NCBI RefSeq assembly: GCF_015732155.1
Contig: NZ_WIQK01000001.1
Location: 62,001 to 126,000, forward strand
DNA: 64,000 nt
DNA from: Pectinatus sottacetonis
GTDB taxonomy: Bacteria > Bacillota > Negativicutes > Selenomonadales > Selenomonadaceae
Reading direction: 5' to 3'
Under the pieces are notes generated by a model that saw only the letters and a program-made list of their open reading frames with translations, was not told where the DNA came from and ran no database searches. Of the stretch, positions 45,686-55,159 are shown in pieces. Numbering within the stretch: position 1 is the first letter of the stretch; each line of letters starts with the position of its first letter. A program made the position numbers and the translations under genes.

Positions 45686-45840
45686 TTATTTTCAAGGTCT
45701 TTATAAAGTTTATAATTCTTTTTTAAAATTTTCTTGGATGCTTTCTTAATTTTTTGTGCTAGAACAGAATTATTTTTACTAGTTTTTATAATATGTCCAG
45801 TTGTAGAAGTTTTAAGTTTTTGATTATCTTTTTGATTCAT
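45682..45840 (-). CDS. small basic protein of unknown function
   Basis: 52 residues from ATG 45838-45840 (AAAGG 8 bases upstream). Very Lys-rich (LAQKIKKASKKILKKNYKLY). Overlaps the recombinase fragment by four bases (ATGA), so the two are translationally coupled. It is likely part of the same integrated element. Not recognised. Confidence 0.45.
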   Translation of the reverse strand: MNQKDNQKLKTSTTGHIIKTSKNNSVLAQKIKKASKKILKKNYKLYKDLENK

Positions 45841-46084
45841 AGTAATACCTTTTTTCGTACCGACCAATATGGGTGGCTTTTTTATTATGTTAATTAAAAG
45901 TATTTAAAGAAAGTTACTTTTAATATTATATTCGTATTCAAAAGACCTCATATAAATTTCTTCTTGACTAATATGTATCTTCCCTGACGATATGTATATG
46001 TAAGCTACTACCCCTATACGGACGGCTTTTTCATTTTTTACCTAATAGTAATCCATATAATTTTTATAATATGAACGAAACTAT

Positions 46085-46130
46085 ATAATGCCACTAATCT
46101 TATAATTACTATACAAGATTAGTGGCATTT
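46085..46130. terminator. terminator downstream of scpB
   Basis: Arms TGCCACTAATCTT and AAGATTAGTGGCA around a short AT loop, followed on the plus strand by TTTTT and lying 30-75 bases beyond the scpB stop on the minus strand. Closely similar hairpins occur at 27606-27644 and 49921-49963. The remainder of the 45868-46161 gap holds nothing recognisable. Confidence 0.65.
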
Positions 46131-46161
46131 TTGCTACATATTATTTAATTAAGCAGTTATA

Positions 46162-46941
46162 TTATTTACCATTAAAACATGGTGGTCTTTTTTCCAAAAA
46201 GGCTGTAATAGCTTCTTCATAATCATGGCTATCATATACTTTACGCCGCAATCCCTGAACACGTTCAAAATCAGCTGGATTAATTGGGAAAGCTTTAGAC
46301 AAAATACGAAACTGTTCCTTGATAACTTCCACAGACAACTGAGAACGTGACATCACTGTTTTAGCTATATCCATCGCAACCTTCAAAAGATCTTCTTCCG
46401 GTACCAGATGGTTTATAATACCAATTTCTGCTGCTTTTTTAGCAGGCAGTGGCGATGCTGTAAAAAACATTTCCTTAGCAATATTAATTGGCAATCTATT
46501 CATAAAATGAAGAATACCAGTAAGATTATATGGTACTCCCATTTTTACAGGAGTCATTGCAAAACTTGCCGTATCATCAGCCACAACCATATCACAGGTC
46601 ATAGTCAAATCACAAGCTCCACCCCAAACACTGCCATGAACAACCGCTATTACAGGTCCAAAATATTTTTCTACAGTCCTTAACAGTCTTTCCAAAGAAT
46701 CATAATAACTTAACGGATCTCTCATCTTACGCGGCAGTTCTTTTACATCATGTCCTGCGGACCAGACTTTCATTCCTTCAGATGCTTTCAAAATAATAAC
46801 TGGTATCCTCTGCGCTTCAAAATCATCAAATGCACTAATTATATCATCTACCATTTCTCTGCTGAGAGCATTCAGCTTTTTAGGATTATCCAAAGTAATA
46901 ATCCCCACATTATCCCGAACTTCTTTTTGTACTAATGCCAT
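46162..46941 (-). CDS. scpB: methylmalonyl-CoA decarboxylase, enoyl-CoA hydratase family
   Basis: 259 residues from ATG 46939-46941 (GGAGG 9 bases upstream). Crotonase-fold enzyme that decarboxylates methylmalonyl-CoA to propionyl-CoA. It matches E. coli ScpB (YgfG) closely in motif order: LNALSREMVDDI, SAGHDVKELP (oxyanion hole), RDPLSYYD, GSVWGGACDL (second oxyanion segment), MTPVKMGVPYNL, and a tail DYEEAITAFLEKRPPCF. It stands alone; mutase and CoA-transferase partners are not in the window. Propionate formation is typical of Negativicutes. Confidence 0.85.
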   Translation of the reverse strand: MALVQKEVRDNVGIITLDNPKKLNALSREMVDDIISAFDDFEAQRIPVIILKASEGMKVWSAGHDVKELPRKMRDPLSYYDSLERLLRTVEKYFGPVIAVVHGSVWGGACDLTMTCDMVVADDTASFAMTPVKMGVPYNLTGILHFMNRLPINIAKEMFFTASPLPAKKAAEIGIINHLVPEEDLLKVAMDIAKTVMSRSQLSVEVIKEQFRILSKAFPINPADFERVQGLRRKVYDSHDYEEAITAFLEKRPPCFNGK

Positions 46942-47478
46942 AGTTTCAGCCTCCAAATTAGTTTATAAGTGTTACATTTTCTCTATTTGTAACATCCCAT
47001 TTACATAATTGGTTAATTATGCCAATATGTTTTTACTTCCACTCAATAAAAATCATTTTTTATTAAGTGTATATAGTATACACCAAAAAAACATACAAAA
47101 ACATCATGCTTTATGAGTTTAACGACTGAAGCTATTGCACTAAATACATTGCTTATTTTTCCTAAAAAAATTGCTACCTAAAAATCCCCTATATAAAAAA
47201 TATTAATGCGAATTAGTGTAAATAACAAAAGTATTTTATAAACTTTCACATTAAAATAAAACATCTATATTATTCATAAATGTAATAGAAATATTTGTAA
47301 AGCTACTTAATTCAATGTCATACAAGCTTAGTAAATAATTCTACACATTGTTTTATCTATGATTATCATACATAAAAGTATTTATTACAAAGCAAAACCT
47401 TTTCATATCATAAATTTATCTTTTTATAGGCAGACATCTTACTATCAGGCAATCAATGATGCCTGCCCAAGCTCTTTT
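46942..47478. other. scpB-usp intergenic region with candidate operators
   Basis: No gene. Two inverted repeats upstream of scpB: TGTTACA-N11-TGTAACA (46970-46994) and GTGTATA-TAG-TATACAC (47067-47083), the latter overlapping a TATACT on the minus strand that could be a -10. The rest is AT-rich and featureless. Confidence 0.45.
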
Positions 47479-47916
47479 TTAAAACAGCTTACTTTCTTTT
47501 TTACATACCAACACACAGCATTTTGCATCTTGAATGACTTTTTGACTTACGCTGCCAAAAATTTTTCCCTCTATTGTTCCTAAACCACGCGACCCAATAA
47601 TAACCATGTCAATAGACTTTTCTTTTACTAACTTTAGTATTTGGTCTGCTGGATCACCTATCTCCATAATACCTTCAACATCTACACTATCCGGTACTTT
47701 TTTTACTGCATTGTCAAGTATCGCTTTAGAATAACGATTATTTGATTCAATAAGTTCTTCTAACAGATATGAATCGACAACTGGGACATTACGATTCTTT
47801 ACATAAATTACATACAGCTTAGCTTTAAATTTCTCAGCAATTTCTATTGCCTGCTGCAACGCAATCATTGAGTTTTCAGAACCGTCGACCGCCACTAAAA
47901 AATTTTTGGTATCCAT
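47479..47916 (-). CDS. UspA-family universal stress protein
   Basis: 145 residues from ATG 47914-47916 (AAAGGAGAG upstream). Single Usp domain: FLVAVDGSENSMIALQQAIE at the start (Asp for ATP) and the ATP-binding signature GSRGLGTIEGKIFGSVSQKV near the end, so an ATP-binding Usp. Monocistronic. General stress role; no specific partner seen. Confidence 0.9.
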   Translation of the reverse strand: MDTKNFLVAVDGSENSMIALQQAIEIAEKFKAKLYVIYVKNRNVPVVDSYLLEELIESNNRYSKAILDNAVKKVPDSVDVEGIMEIGDPADQILKLVKEKSIDMVIIGSRGLGTIEGKIFGSVSQKVIQDAKCCVLVCKKESKLF

Positions 47917-47975
47917 ATTATCTCTCCTTTTAATTATTGTTTCCATTTTACCATGAAATAAGTATATTATTGACA

Positions 47976-48240
47976 TACTCCCTCATGCCTAAAGGCAGAA
48001 AATTCTAGAATACGAACGAATATTGCTGGCAAAATGCCATTTTTATGAATTCTCTTCTAAACGATTAACATCTTTATATATATTATATATTTCGAGAAAA
48101 AAAATTTTTCTCCTTCTTGGAGTATATTTATAGCTGCGTTTTTATCTTTATTATTGTGTGTTCCTCATTCAAGGCAATTCCATTCTCGTAGATTTAAATC
48201 TTTTGTTTGTTAATATTTGAATCAGTGTTCTTCATCTATT
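47976..48240 (-). pseudogene. tnpB/IS605-type remnant
   Basis: The minus strand reads KDLNLREWNCLE-stop-GTHNNKDKNAAINILQEG, the zinc ribbon and RuvC-III tail of a TnpB with an in-frame stop and missing upstream domains. Towards 47976 the typical right-end motif TGCCTTTAGGCATGAGGGAG is present. Upstream pieces near 48240-48320 are too decayed to align. The 48320-48670 stretch is AT-rich and shows no gene; it must hold the promoter of the RepL-like gene. Confidence 0.7.
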
Positions 48241-48670
48241 TCATATTCCTTTACTTAAAATTTTGGTTTTTATATATTGCTTTATATCGCCAACAATGCA
48301 CCTCCTACTGTTAAATAAGATATTACATCTCTCAATTTTTAGAGAATAATTGCAATTCTATAACTATTAGGATAAAGCCGGTAGGAAATTTTGTTATTTA
48401 TAAACAATAATAGCCGAAAATCTCGTTGTAAAAAATATATTAAGCAGTCTCTACTATCGCACTTTAAATTATTTTATCAACTAACACAACGCGAAAAATG
48501 ATATTATAAATGTTATTTTTATTGATTCCCCAATATGTATGTGGTAAAGTTATATATATATCATATTGTCAATTCCAGTGACACTTCTAATATCATTTTA
48601 AAGGTGCTTTAGATACATATAAACCATCTATCTAATATGCTGTATATTCTAGCAAAGGAGGTTTTGAAAT

Positions 48671-49225
48671 ATGGCGAGACGTACTAATGTAACAAAGTAC
48701 AAAGAAAATCCTTTTCTGAAAGAAACTACACTTCAAAGCATACAAGGTAATAGGACAATAACTGGCACAGGAGAACAAAGTGATACTAGACTTGTCGTTA
48801 CTTCTGATACTGAAGAAATAAAAGAAATGACTGGATTTTATACGAAAGTCGAAGTTGATAAAACTCACTTTTTAAAAATATATTCATTAGGAATAAGAAC
48901 ACTTACAGGTTTATCAAGTGCCGGTATGAAAACATTTTCTATTATTTATAACATTATTATTCTAAATAAGCAATATACTAAAGATACTATACTGCTTAAT
49001 TATGACATGCTAGAAGATGAACAACAAGCAACCTGTAGTAGAGCTACTTTTTATCGTGGCCTAAAAGATTTATTAAAAAAGAATTTTATCGCTGAAACAC
49101 TAATATCAGGCGTATATTTTATAAATCCAACTTACATTTATAATGGTAATAGATTAGCATTAGTAAATGAATATATACTGAAAGAAAATAATACAGAACT
49201 AGAAAAAAGGAGTAAAAATAAATGA
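48671..49225 (+). CDS. RepL-like plasmid replication protein
   Basis: 184 residues; AAAGGAGG is spaced 10 bases before the ATG. The C-terminal 110 residues resemble Firmicute plasmid RepL proteins: a winged-helix region (LSSAGMKTFSIIYNIIILNK ... CSRATFYRGLKDLLKKNFIA) ending in a strand motif VYFINPTYIYNGNRLALVNE, like the MINPxxIFKGN ending of RepL. The N-terminal 70 residues are not recognised. It suggests an integrated rolling-circle-type plasmid or mobile element relic. Confidence 0.6.
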   Translation: MARRTNVTKYKENPFLKETTLQSIQGNRTITGTGEQSDTRLVVTSDTEEIKEMTGFYTKVEVDKTHFLKIYSLGIRTLTGLSSAGMKTFSIIYNIIILNKQYTKDTILLNYDMLEDEQQATCSRATFYRGLKDLLKKNFIAETLISGVYFINPTYIYNGNRLALVNEYILKENNTELEKRSKNK

Positions 49226-49587
49226 TATTTTACGATAACGGATCAAAAATAACTACAAGCATATCACTCGCCTCACAAAATAAAGTAACTTTTATAATTG
49301 AAAATATTACAGGCGTTTGGTTTATTAAACAAAAATATGATGTAAATAACATTACCTTTAATGCCCAAATTCTTGATTCTTCTGAATACAATGTAGATGA
49401 GGAAACTTTTACCAGAATTTTAAACCACGCCAATGAAATTATAAATAATATTTGTACAAGAGTTAGTATAAGCTTAGATAAAAATCAAATTCATCATGCC
49501 ATAATAGCATTTTTATATAGCAATGAAAAAATTGATAAAGAAGATTGGCCAATAATTTTAGATGGATCTGATTCAGGATTTCTATAA
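49222..49587 (+). CDS. hypothetical protein coupled to the RepL-like gene
   Basis: 121 residues, overlapping the RepL-like gene by four bases (ATGA). Beta-rich N-terminus and helical C-terminus (EETFTRILNHANEIINNICT); no known motif. Co-occurrence suggests a plasmid accessory function such as copy control. Not recognised. Confidence 0.5.
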   Translation: MIFYDNGSKITTSISLASQNKVTFIIENITGVWFIKQKYDVNNITFNAQILDSSEYNVDEETFTRILNHANEIINNICTRVSISLDKNQIHHAIIAFLYSNEKIDKEDWPIILDGSDSGFL

Positions 49588-49615
49588 TTATATCTTTCTA
49601 CCTAGTCGTTTCATA

Positions 49616-49979
49616 GTAACCACAAAATAAGGCAGTGGCTATAAAATATTCCTCAAATATGAGATAATTTTCTTAGGAATAACTTTGCAGGAAACTGGCT
49701 GTTTTTTCGGTTAGCCCAAAGGAGCCAAAGCAAGCGCCGCTGTATACAGCATAATAAAAACCTGCAAGACAAATAAAATAGATACATATAATATCTTGAA
49801 TATATATGAAAAAAACATGCCTAACCAGCAAATTATTTAGAATCCTGAGCTGATAGAAAATTATCTGCCATGGAGTCACGAAATAAAAAACAACTGTAGC
49901 CAGTAACCTTAACATATATGAATGCCGCTAACCCTTGTAATTACAATACAGGATTAGCGGCATTTTCTATACACTATTT
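49616..49979 (+). mobile_element. internally deleted IS66-family relic
   Basis: 364 bases with both ends. Left end GTAACCACAAAATAAGGCAG, then a jump to the TnpC C-terminus (PKGAKASAAVYSII, NPELIENYLPWS, with in-frame stops), then the right-end hairpin (49921-49963) and TATACACTATTT. Its right end abuts the left end of the next IS66 at 49980. Non-autonomous. Confidence 0.75.
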
Positions 49980-50091
49980 GTAACCGCAAAATAAAACAGT
50001 GGCTATAAAACATACCTCAAACATGAGATAATTTCTTTAGAGTTTTCAGAGAAGGTCGAAAAACTCGAAAAAGTCTAAAGGGGGATTTTCT

Positions 50092-50447
50092 CATAAGTAC
50101 TAAAGAATTAACAAGACAATATCGTTTACAGCAATGGCGGAAGTATTTGAAAGAGCGAGCGGGCAGGCAGCAATCTTACAGTAAAATCTTTTTGTGAAAA
50201 GTATGGTTTAAACGTAAAAAGTTATTATTATTGGCAGAAAATAATCCGTAATGAAGCAGGTAAGTCTTTAGCAGGTACTATTGTTCCTATTAATATTTCC
50301 GCCTCATTAAAATCAGCAGCTGTTCCAACAAAAATCACCATTCGTTATGGTAATTTTTGTTTGGAAACACAGGATAATATAAATTCTCAATATTTGGAAG
50401 AAACACTGGCGTTATTTATAAAAATGGAACAGAAATATGCTCGGTGA
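50092..50447 (+). pseudogene. IS66 tnpA, frameshifted
   Basis: The frame opens ISTKELTRQYRLQQWRKYLK and shifts near 50165 (GGCAGGCAGCAA): the first frame soon stops, while the next frame continues SNLTVKSFCEKYGLNVKSYY then YWQKIIRNEAGK to the stop at 50445. The joined product is about 118 residues, a normal TnpA. Its stop region overlaps the tnpB start by 11 bases. Confidence 0.7.
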
Positions 50448-50524
50448 CATATCTTCAGTAGAACATATTTATATAGCCTGTGGTCATACGGATATGCCAA
50501 AGTCAATAGATGGTCTTTGCTGTT

Positions 50525-51766
50525 CACGTTCGTTTCATAAACAAGATAATTGTTCTTAAATAAGAAATGTTAGTCTATAAGTCAGCTACCTCACATAACA
50601 GTTGGCTATTCATAAGACATTTTAGCAGATTAGCTTTAATGCTACATTTTTTAAGCTGCTTAGCTAAATATCTTTTATGTAGCAGTAATGCCAATTTTCT
50701 AAGGCTGTTTAAAGTTTTTTGCCCATTTTCAGATATAATAGAACACTCATCTTCCGAAAAGGTTACATCTAACAGCCAATGCATGCTTTCAATTTTCCAA
50801 TGTTCACGGCAAATATGTAAAAGCTCTTTGGCATCTGTATCCTTACTTGTTATATAATAACCAGTTTCATCACTGGTTTCACGGTTCGTTGTTGTAATAC
50901 GCTTAACTGCAAATATTGAACTCAGTCCTGCCCATTCTTTATATCCATTCAGCCATTTAATATCTGAACATTTTTTGCAGATGCGTTTCTCAATTCTTCC
51001 TCCATTTTTTTCAACTGTCGTATAAGAATCTAATGTTTTGCTATCGAATTCTTCATCAAAGAAAAATTTAACATCATCGTGCAATGTCTTTTGGTTTTCC
51101 TTAAGCCCAAAAACGTAATTGCCATGCTTGGCTATAATTTTCTTGCAGGTTTCTTTTTGACAATGCATCGCATCAGCCGTTACTGTCTTGTCCTTAATGT
51201 TTAGATTATCCAATAGCTGCTGGAATACAGGAATCTCGTTTGTCTTTTCATGTATAGATTTTTGCCCTAAAACGACGCCGCTTTGTGTTAAATATACAGT
51301 TAATATTTGCAGTGCTGAATGCGGTGTACCTTTTTTAGAGGTACTACGGATTGCCTTCCCGTCTACAGCGATAACATCGCCCAAGTCACAGTATGCTGCA
51401 TCATGCATTATTTCAATAATTACACTGGCTACTTTATCTGCGTCCATAATATTTAATATACGGCTGAAAGTAGCTTTAGAAGGGATTTTAGTGATATTAA
51501 ATTTCTTTTTTAAAAATTTTGCATTGCTTTATGCATAAGTTGTTATATCTGCCAGTTCATCTAATCCACACAATACGGCACACATTATTATAGTAAGTAT
51601 ATCTGTTAAACTATGTTCTACATAGCTTGAATGTTTGTTATCTTCTATTATTGCAAATTTTTCTTTGATATAATCCATTTTTTCACCTATACTTTTTTAC
51701 TTTGGATTATATCATTTATTTCCTTTTTTTGTTAATATTTATTTTCCGGTTTATGAAACGAACGTG
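50525..51766 (-). mobile_element. ISAs1-family insertion sequence (1242 bp)
   Basis: Perfect 18-base terminal inverted repeats (CACGTTCGTTTCATAAAC and complement at 51749-51766) flanked by a 9-base direct repeat TTTGCTGTT (50516-50524 and 51767-51775). It carries one transposase gene on the minus strand. Boundaries are exact from the split tnpB. Confidence 0.9.
50575..51678 (-). pseudogene. ISAs1-family transposase with an in-frame stop
   Basis: Start ATG 51676-51678, MDYIKEKFAIIEDNKHSSYV, then a TAA at 51529-51531 after DITTYA, then the same frame continues SNAKFLKKKFNITKIPSKAT and MDADKVASV to 50575. The DDE residues lie in IAVDGKAIRST, TADAMHCQKE and HWKIESMHW, all after the stop, so reinitiation at an internal Met could still yield a 290-residue product. 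Total 367 codons, normal for the family. Confidence 0.8.
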
Positions 51767-52042
51767 TTTGCTGTTTAGTACAGCAAAAATTCAAGATGGG
51801 TCCGTTTGACAAGAGTTTGTTTTTATTCAGCAGCAGGAAACACGACCGGCTTAAAGCATTATTATTTGAAGGTGACGGTTTTGTCCTTTTATATAAACGG
51901 CTGGAAAATGGCAAATTCCAGTGGCCGGATACACCTGAAGAAGTACTGGATTTAAGCCGGCAGCAATTACGCTGGCTGCTGGAAGGTTTATGCATAAACC
52001 AGCCTAAAGCTGTAAAGAAAATAACCGCTAAAAATTGTATAT

Positions 52043-52089
52043 GACCGGTAAATTCATAAATTGCTATGAATTTACCGGTCTTTCTGCTA
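52043..52089 (+). terminator. terminator-like hairpin at the group II intron insertion site
   Basis: Perfect 15-base arms GACCGGTAAATTCAT (52043-52057) and complement (52066-52080), then TTTCTGCTA up to the intron boundary. Group IIC introns insert just after such stem-loops. Confidence 0.75.
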
Positions 52090-53967
52090 GTGTGCCCGGC
52101 ATGGGCGCAGTCTAACGGGTGAAAGTCCCGAGTGCAGGTTAATAGTGCCAAGCACATAGCTTAAGGCAAGGGTGTCCATCGCGAGGTGGAATCTAAAGGA
52201 AGCCAGCGGCAAATCTCTGGTCTGACGAACAGAAATCACATATAAGGCAGGAGTAACCGGGTAAGGTTGCTAGACAAACCAAAGCCCAAAACTATTCGAG
52301 GCCAATCCTGTAAATGTGGCAGATGGATGGAGAGAAAGACTGCGTTCTTACCCGGGGAGGTCTCGCGGACATGCAGAAATAAAATTGAAACATGGTTGAA
52401 ATAAGATTTATCGTGAGAAGTCAGCTGAGGTCATAGTACTGGAAGAAATCCAGGAAGGACCGAACAATAATAGCGTTCTTGGGCAGAGGGAGGAGAAGTC
52501 ATGCAAAGAAAGCAGAAAACCAATAAAATGGACTGCCCTTGTAAGGGTATGTTGGAAACAGATAGTAGCAAGGGAGCGCAGAGCATGACATCGCTGGGAA
52601 CTGCAACAAAGAACCGTGTGAACCTGTTAGAAATAATCCTAAGTCCGGCAAATCTCAATGAAGCCTATCTCAGGGTAAAGCGAAAGAAAGGCGCAGCCGG
52701 AGTAGATGGCATGAAAGTTGACGAAATGTACGGATGGTTAAAAGAACATAAGGAAGAATTCCTTGAATCGCTAAAGAACGGGAAATATAAACCACAGCCG
52801 GTACGGCGGGTAGAAATACCTAAGCCAGACGGAGGGAAAAGAAAGCTTGGCATACCAACAGTACTGGACAGAGTAATACAACAAGCAATAATGCAGGTAC
52901 TACAGCCAATTTTCGAACAGACATTCTCAGACAACAGTTATGGATTCAGACCGGGAAAGAGTGCGCACCTGGCCATAAAACAGGCGGAAGCCTATTATAA
53001 AGAAGGATACACTAAAATAGTGGACCTTGACCTTGCACAGTACTTTGACACGGTAAATCATGACATGCTCATAAACATGCTCCGAGAAGAAATACAGGAT
53101 GAGCGCGCAATAGCACTCATCCGAAAATATTTAAAGAGCGGAGTAATGGAAGGCGGAATAATAAGCCCGACAATGGCAGGAACGCCGCAGGGAGGAAACC
53201 TGTCACCATTACTGTCTAACATCTATCTTACAAAATTTGACAAACTGCTAGAAAGCAGGGGACATAAATTTGTAAGATACGCCGATGACTGTAACATCTA
53301 TGTAAAAACGCCAAGAGCGGCAAAACGTGTAATGGAGAGCTGTATAAACTATCTTGAAGGAAAACTGAAACTAAAAGTCAACCGGAAGAAAAGTAAAATA
53401 GGCAGCCCATTGCGGGAAAAGTTTTTAGGATTTTCTCTGCACAAAGTAGTAGGGAAAATAGGAATCAGGCCACACCAAAATGTAATCCGGAAATTCAAGC
53501 AAAAGGTGAAAGAAATAACCGGCCGCAGTCGCGGCCGGTCAATAGAAAGCATCTTGCTTGAATTAAAAAATTATACAATAGGCTGGCTTAATTACTTTTC
53601 CATAAGCGATATGCGCAGCAGAATACAAGATTTAAACCAGTGGATTAGGCGTAGATTGAGAATGTATCTGTGGAAACAGTGGAAGAAAATTTCCGCGAGA
53701 TTTAAAAATCTGAATCGATTAGGATTGTACAAAGGCAAGGCGTGGGAGTATGCCAATACAAGACTGGGGTACTGGCGCATCGCAAACAGTCCAATATTAG
53801 GCAAAACACTAACAGATAAATATCTTGAGTCGCTTGGTTATATGAATATAGCCAAGAAATATGAGATGTTTCATTCACGTTAAATTATTGAACCGCCGTA
53901 TACTGAACAGTAAGTACGGTGGTGTGAGAGGTCGGTCATTCAATTAATGAGTGACCTCCTACTCGAT
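52090..53967 (+). ncRNA. group IIC intron (ribozyme with RT ORF)
   Basis: The 5' end GTGTGCCCGGCATGGGCGCA and GGGTGAAAGTCCCGAGTGC are the conserved start of bacterial class C group II introns. The intron ORF is at 52501-53883. Domain V is at about 53888-53923 (AACCGCCGTA ... TACGGTGGTG) and domain VI ends CCTACTCGAT near 53967; the 3' boundary is uncertain by a base or two. It lies between tnpB and tnpC of IS66, after a terminator hairpin, the class C site preference. All parts needed for splicing appear present. Confidence 0.88.
52501..53883 (+). CDS. ltrA: group II intron reverse transcriptase/maturase
   Basis: 460 residues, GGAGGAGA before the ATG. RT motifs in order: PKPDGGKRKLGIPTVLDRVI (RT1-2), FEQTFSDNSYGFRPGKSAH (RT2-3), VDLDLAQYFDTVNHD (RT3), GTPQGGNLSPLLSNI (RT4), FVRYADDCNIYV (catalytic YADD, RT5). 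The maturase X domain follows (REKFLGFSLHKVVGKIGIRP, YTIGWLNYF). No HNH endonuclease domain, as expected for class C. It assists splicing and mobility of the intron. Confidence 0.93.
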   Translation: MQRKQKTNKMDCPCKGMLETDSSKGAQSMTSLGTATKNRVNLLEIILSPANLNEAYLRVKRKKGAAGVDGMKVDEMYGWLKEHKEEFLESLKNGKYKPQPVRRVEIPKPDGGKRKLGIPTVLDRVIQQAIMQVLQPIFEQTFSDNSYGFRPGKSAHLAIKQAEAYYKEGYTKIVDLDLAQYFDTVNHDMLINMLREEIQDERAIALIRKYLKSGVMEGGIISPTMAGTPQGGNLSPLLSNIYLTKFDKLLESRGHKFVRYADDCNIYVKTPRAAKRVMESCINYLEGKLKLKVNRKKSKIGSPLREKFLGFSLHKVVGKIGIRPHQNVIRKFKQKVKEITGRSRGRSIESILLELKNYTIGWLNYFSISDMRSRIQDLNQWIRRRLRMYLWKQWKKISARFKNLNRLGLYKGKAWEYANTRLGYWRIANSPILGKTLTDKYLESLGYMNIAKKYEMFHSR

Positions 53968-54003
53968 TACTGTAAACATCTTTTTATTAAAGGACGGTTA
54001 TTT

Positions 54004-55109
54004 ATGACACAGCTGGAAGCTTCAATGAAAAAACGCATAACAACATTAGAAGAAGAAAACCTGCGTCTTAAAGAACAGGTTGCTTATCTACGCAAACATG
54101 TATTTGGCCGTAAAACAGAAAAAACAGCTGTTATTTGTGAAGATCAATTAAGCCTGTTTGACGAAGCAGAACAGCAAACAAAGAAAACTGCCCCCGAACC
54201 AGAAATACAGATAATAAAAGAACATAAACGCAAAAAATATTCCGGGCAGAAAAAAGAACTGCTGGAAAACCTGCCACATGAAAAGAAAATTATAACACTA
54301 CCCGAAGATAAAAGAATTTGTAACCGCTGCCAAAGTAACCTTGTCTCCATGGGTGAAGAATTTATCCGCAGCGAATTAGAATATATCCCAGCTAAAGTAA
54401 AAGTAATAGACCTTTACCGGGAGACATTTGAATGCCGCACTTGCCGAAAAAATGAACACTTCAGTATAGAAAAACCACAAATACCAGCATCCGTAATACC
54501 ACATAGTATAGCCACACCGTCAGCAATAGCTCATACCATGCAGCAAAAATATGAATATGCAGTACCGCTTTACCGTCAGGAAAAACAATGGCAGCAATTA
54601 GGCATAAAACTAAACAGAGCAACGCTTGCCAACTGGATAGTTTTAGCAGCACAAGAGTGGCTGCTGCCCATAATAAAAAAAATGCATGAATATCTTTTAC
54701 AAGAAAAAGTTATTCATGCAGACGAAACACCAGTACAAATAATGGGCGAAAAAAACCGTAAAAACACAGCAAAATCCTATATGTGGCTGTATAGCAGCGG
54801 TAAATATGACCCAATACATAACATCCGGATATTCGAATACCAGCCAGGAAGAAAAGGCGATTATGCCCAAAACTTTCTCCAAGGATATAACGGGTATTTG
54901 CACACCGATGCCTATATTGGCTATGAAAAAGTAGAAAACATAAAACATTGTCTGTGCTGGGCCCATGCCAGAAGATACTTCGTTGAAGCAATACCTTCTG
55001 ACACTGATGAACTTTCCGGGACAATAGCACAAGAAAGCATAAAACAAATAAATAAACTGTTTGCCATAGAAAAACTATTAATAAAAGAACCCATACAAAA
55101 CAGGCAAAA
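54004..55109 (+). pseudogene. IS66 tnpC transposase, truncated by IS3
   Basis: Start at ATG 54004 (AAAGGA upstream); the in-frame ATG at 53947 lies inside the intron. Leucine-zipper N-terminus (KKRITTLEEENLRLKEQVAY), the TnpC zinc-binding region CNRCQSNL...CRTCRK, and the DDE part HADETPVQIMGEKN, HTDAYIGYEKV and CLCWAHARRYF. It breaks at about residue 369 where IS3 begins; the C-terminal Glu region and IS66 tail are lost. Confidence 0.88.
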
Positions 55110-55159
55110 TATAATGGCTCACTTGTCAAGACAGAAATCTAAAGATTTTATAATGAACC

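Larger units (their letters stand above)
50437..52044 (+). pseudogene. IS66 tnpB (IS66 Orf2), interrupted by an ISAs1-family element
   Basis: 5' part 50437-50524 (MLGDISSVEHIYIACGHTDM and so on to DGLCC), 3' part 51776-52044 (LVQQKFKMGPFDKSLFLFSS ... KAVKKITAKNCI). Removing the element and one copy of the 9-base duplication gives a continuous 118-residue TnpB, so the interruption is recent and precise. Confidence 0.8.
49980..55109 (+). mobile_element. IS66-family element carrying nested insertions, 3'-truncated
   Basis: Left end GTAACCGCAAAATAAAACAG at 49980, then tnpA (frameshifted), tnpB (split by an ISAs1-type element), a group IIC intron, and tnpC cut off by IS3 copy 2 at 55110. Sequence beyond the IS3 does not continue tnpC, so the right end is lost. 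Without the insertions the element is about 2 kb of IS66. Confidence 0.85.

Noticed and set aside
53947-54003. Extended N-terminus of IS66 tnpC from ATG 53947
   Set aside because: It lies inside the group II intron domain VI; the real start is ATG 54004.
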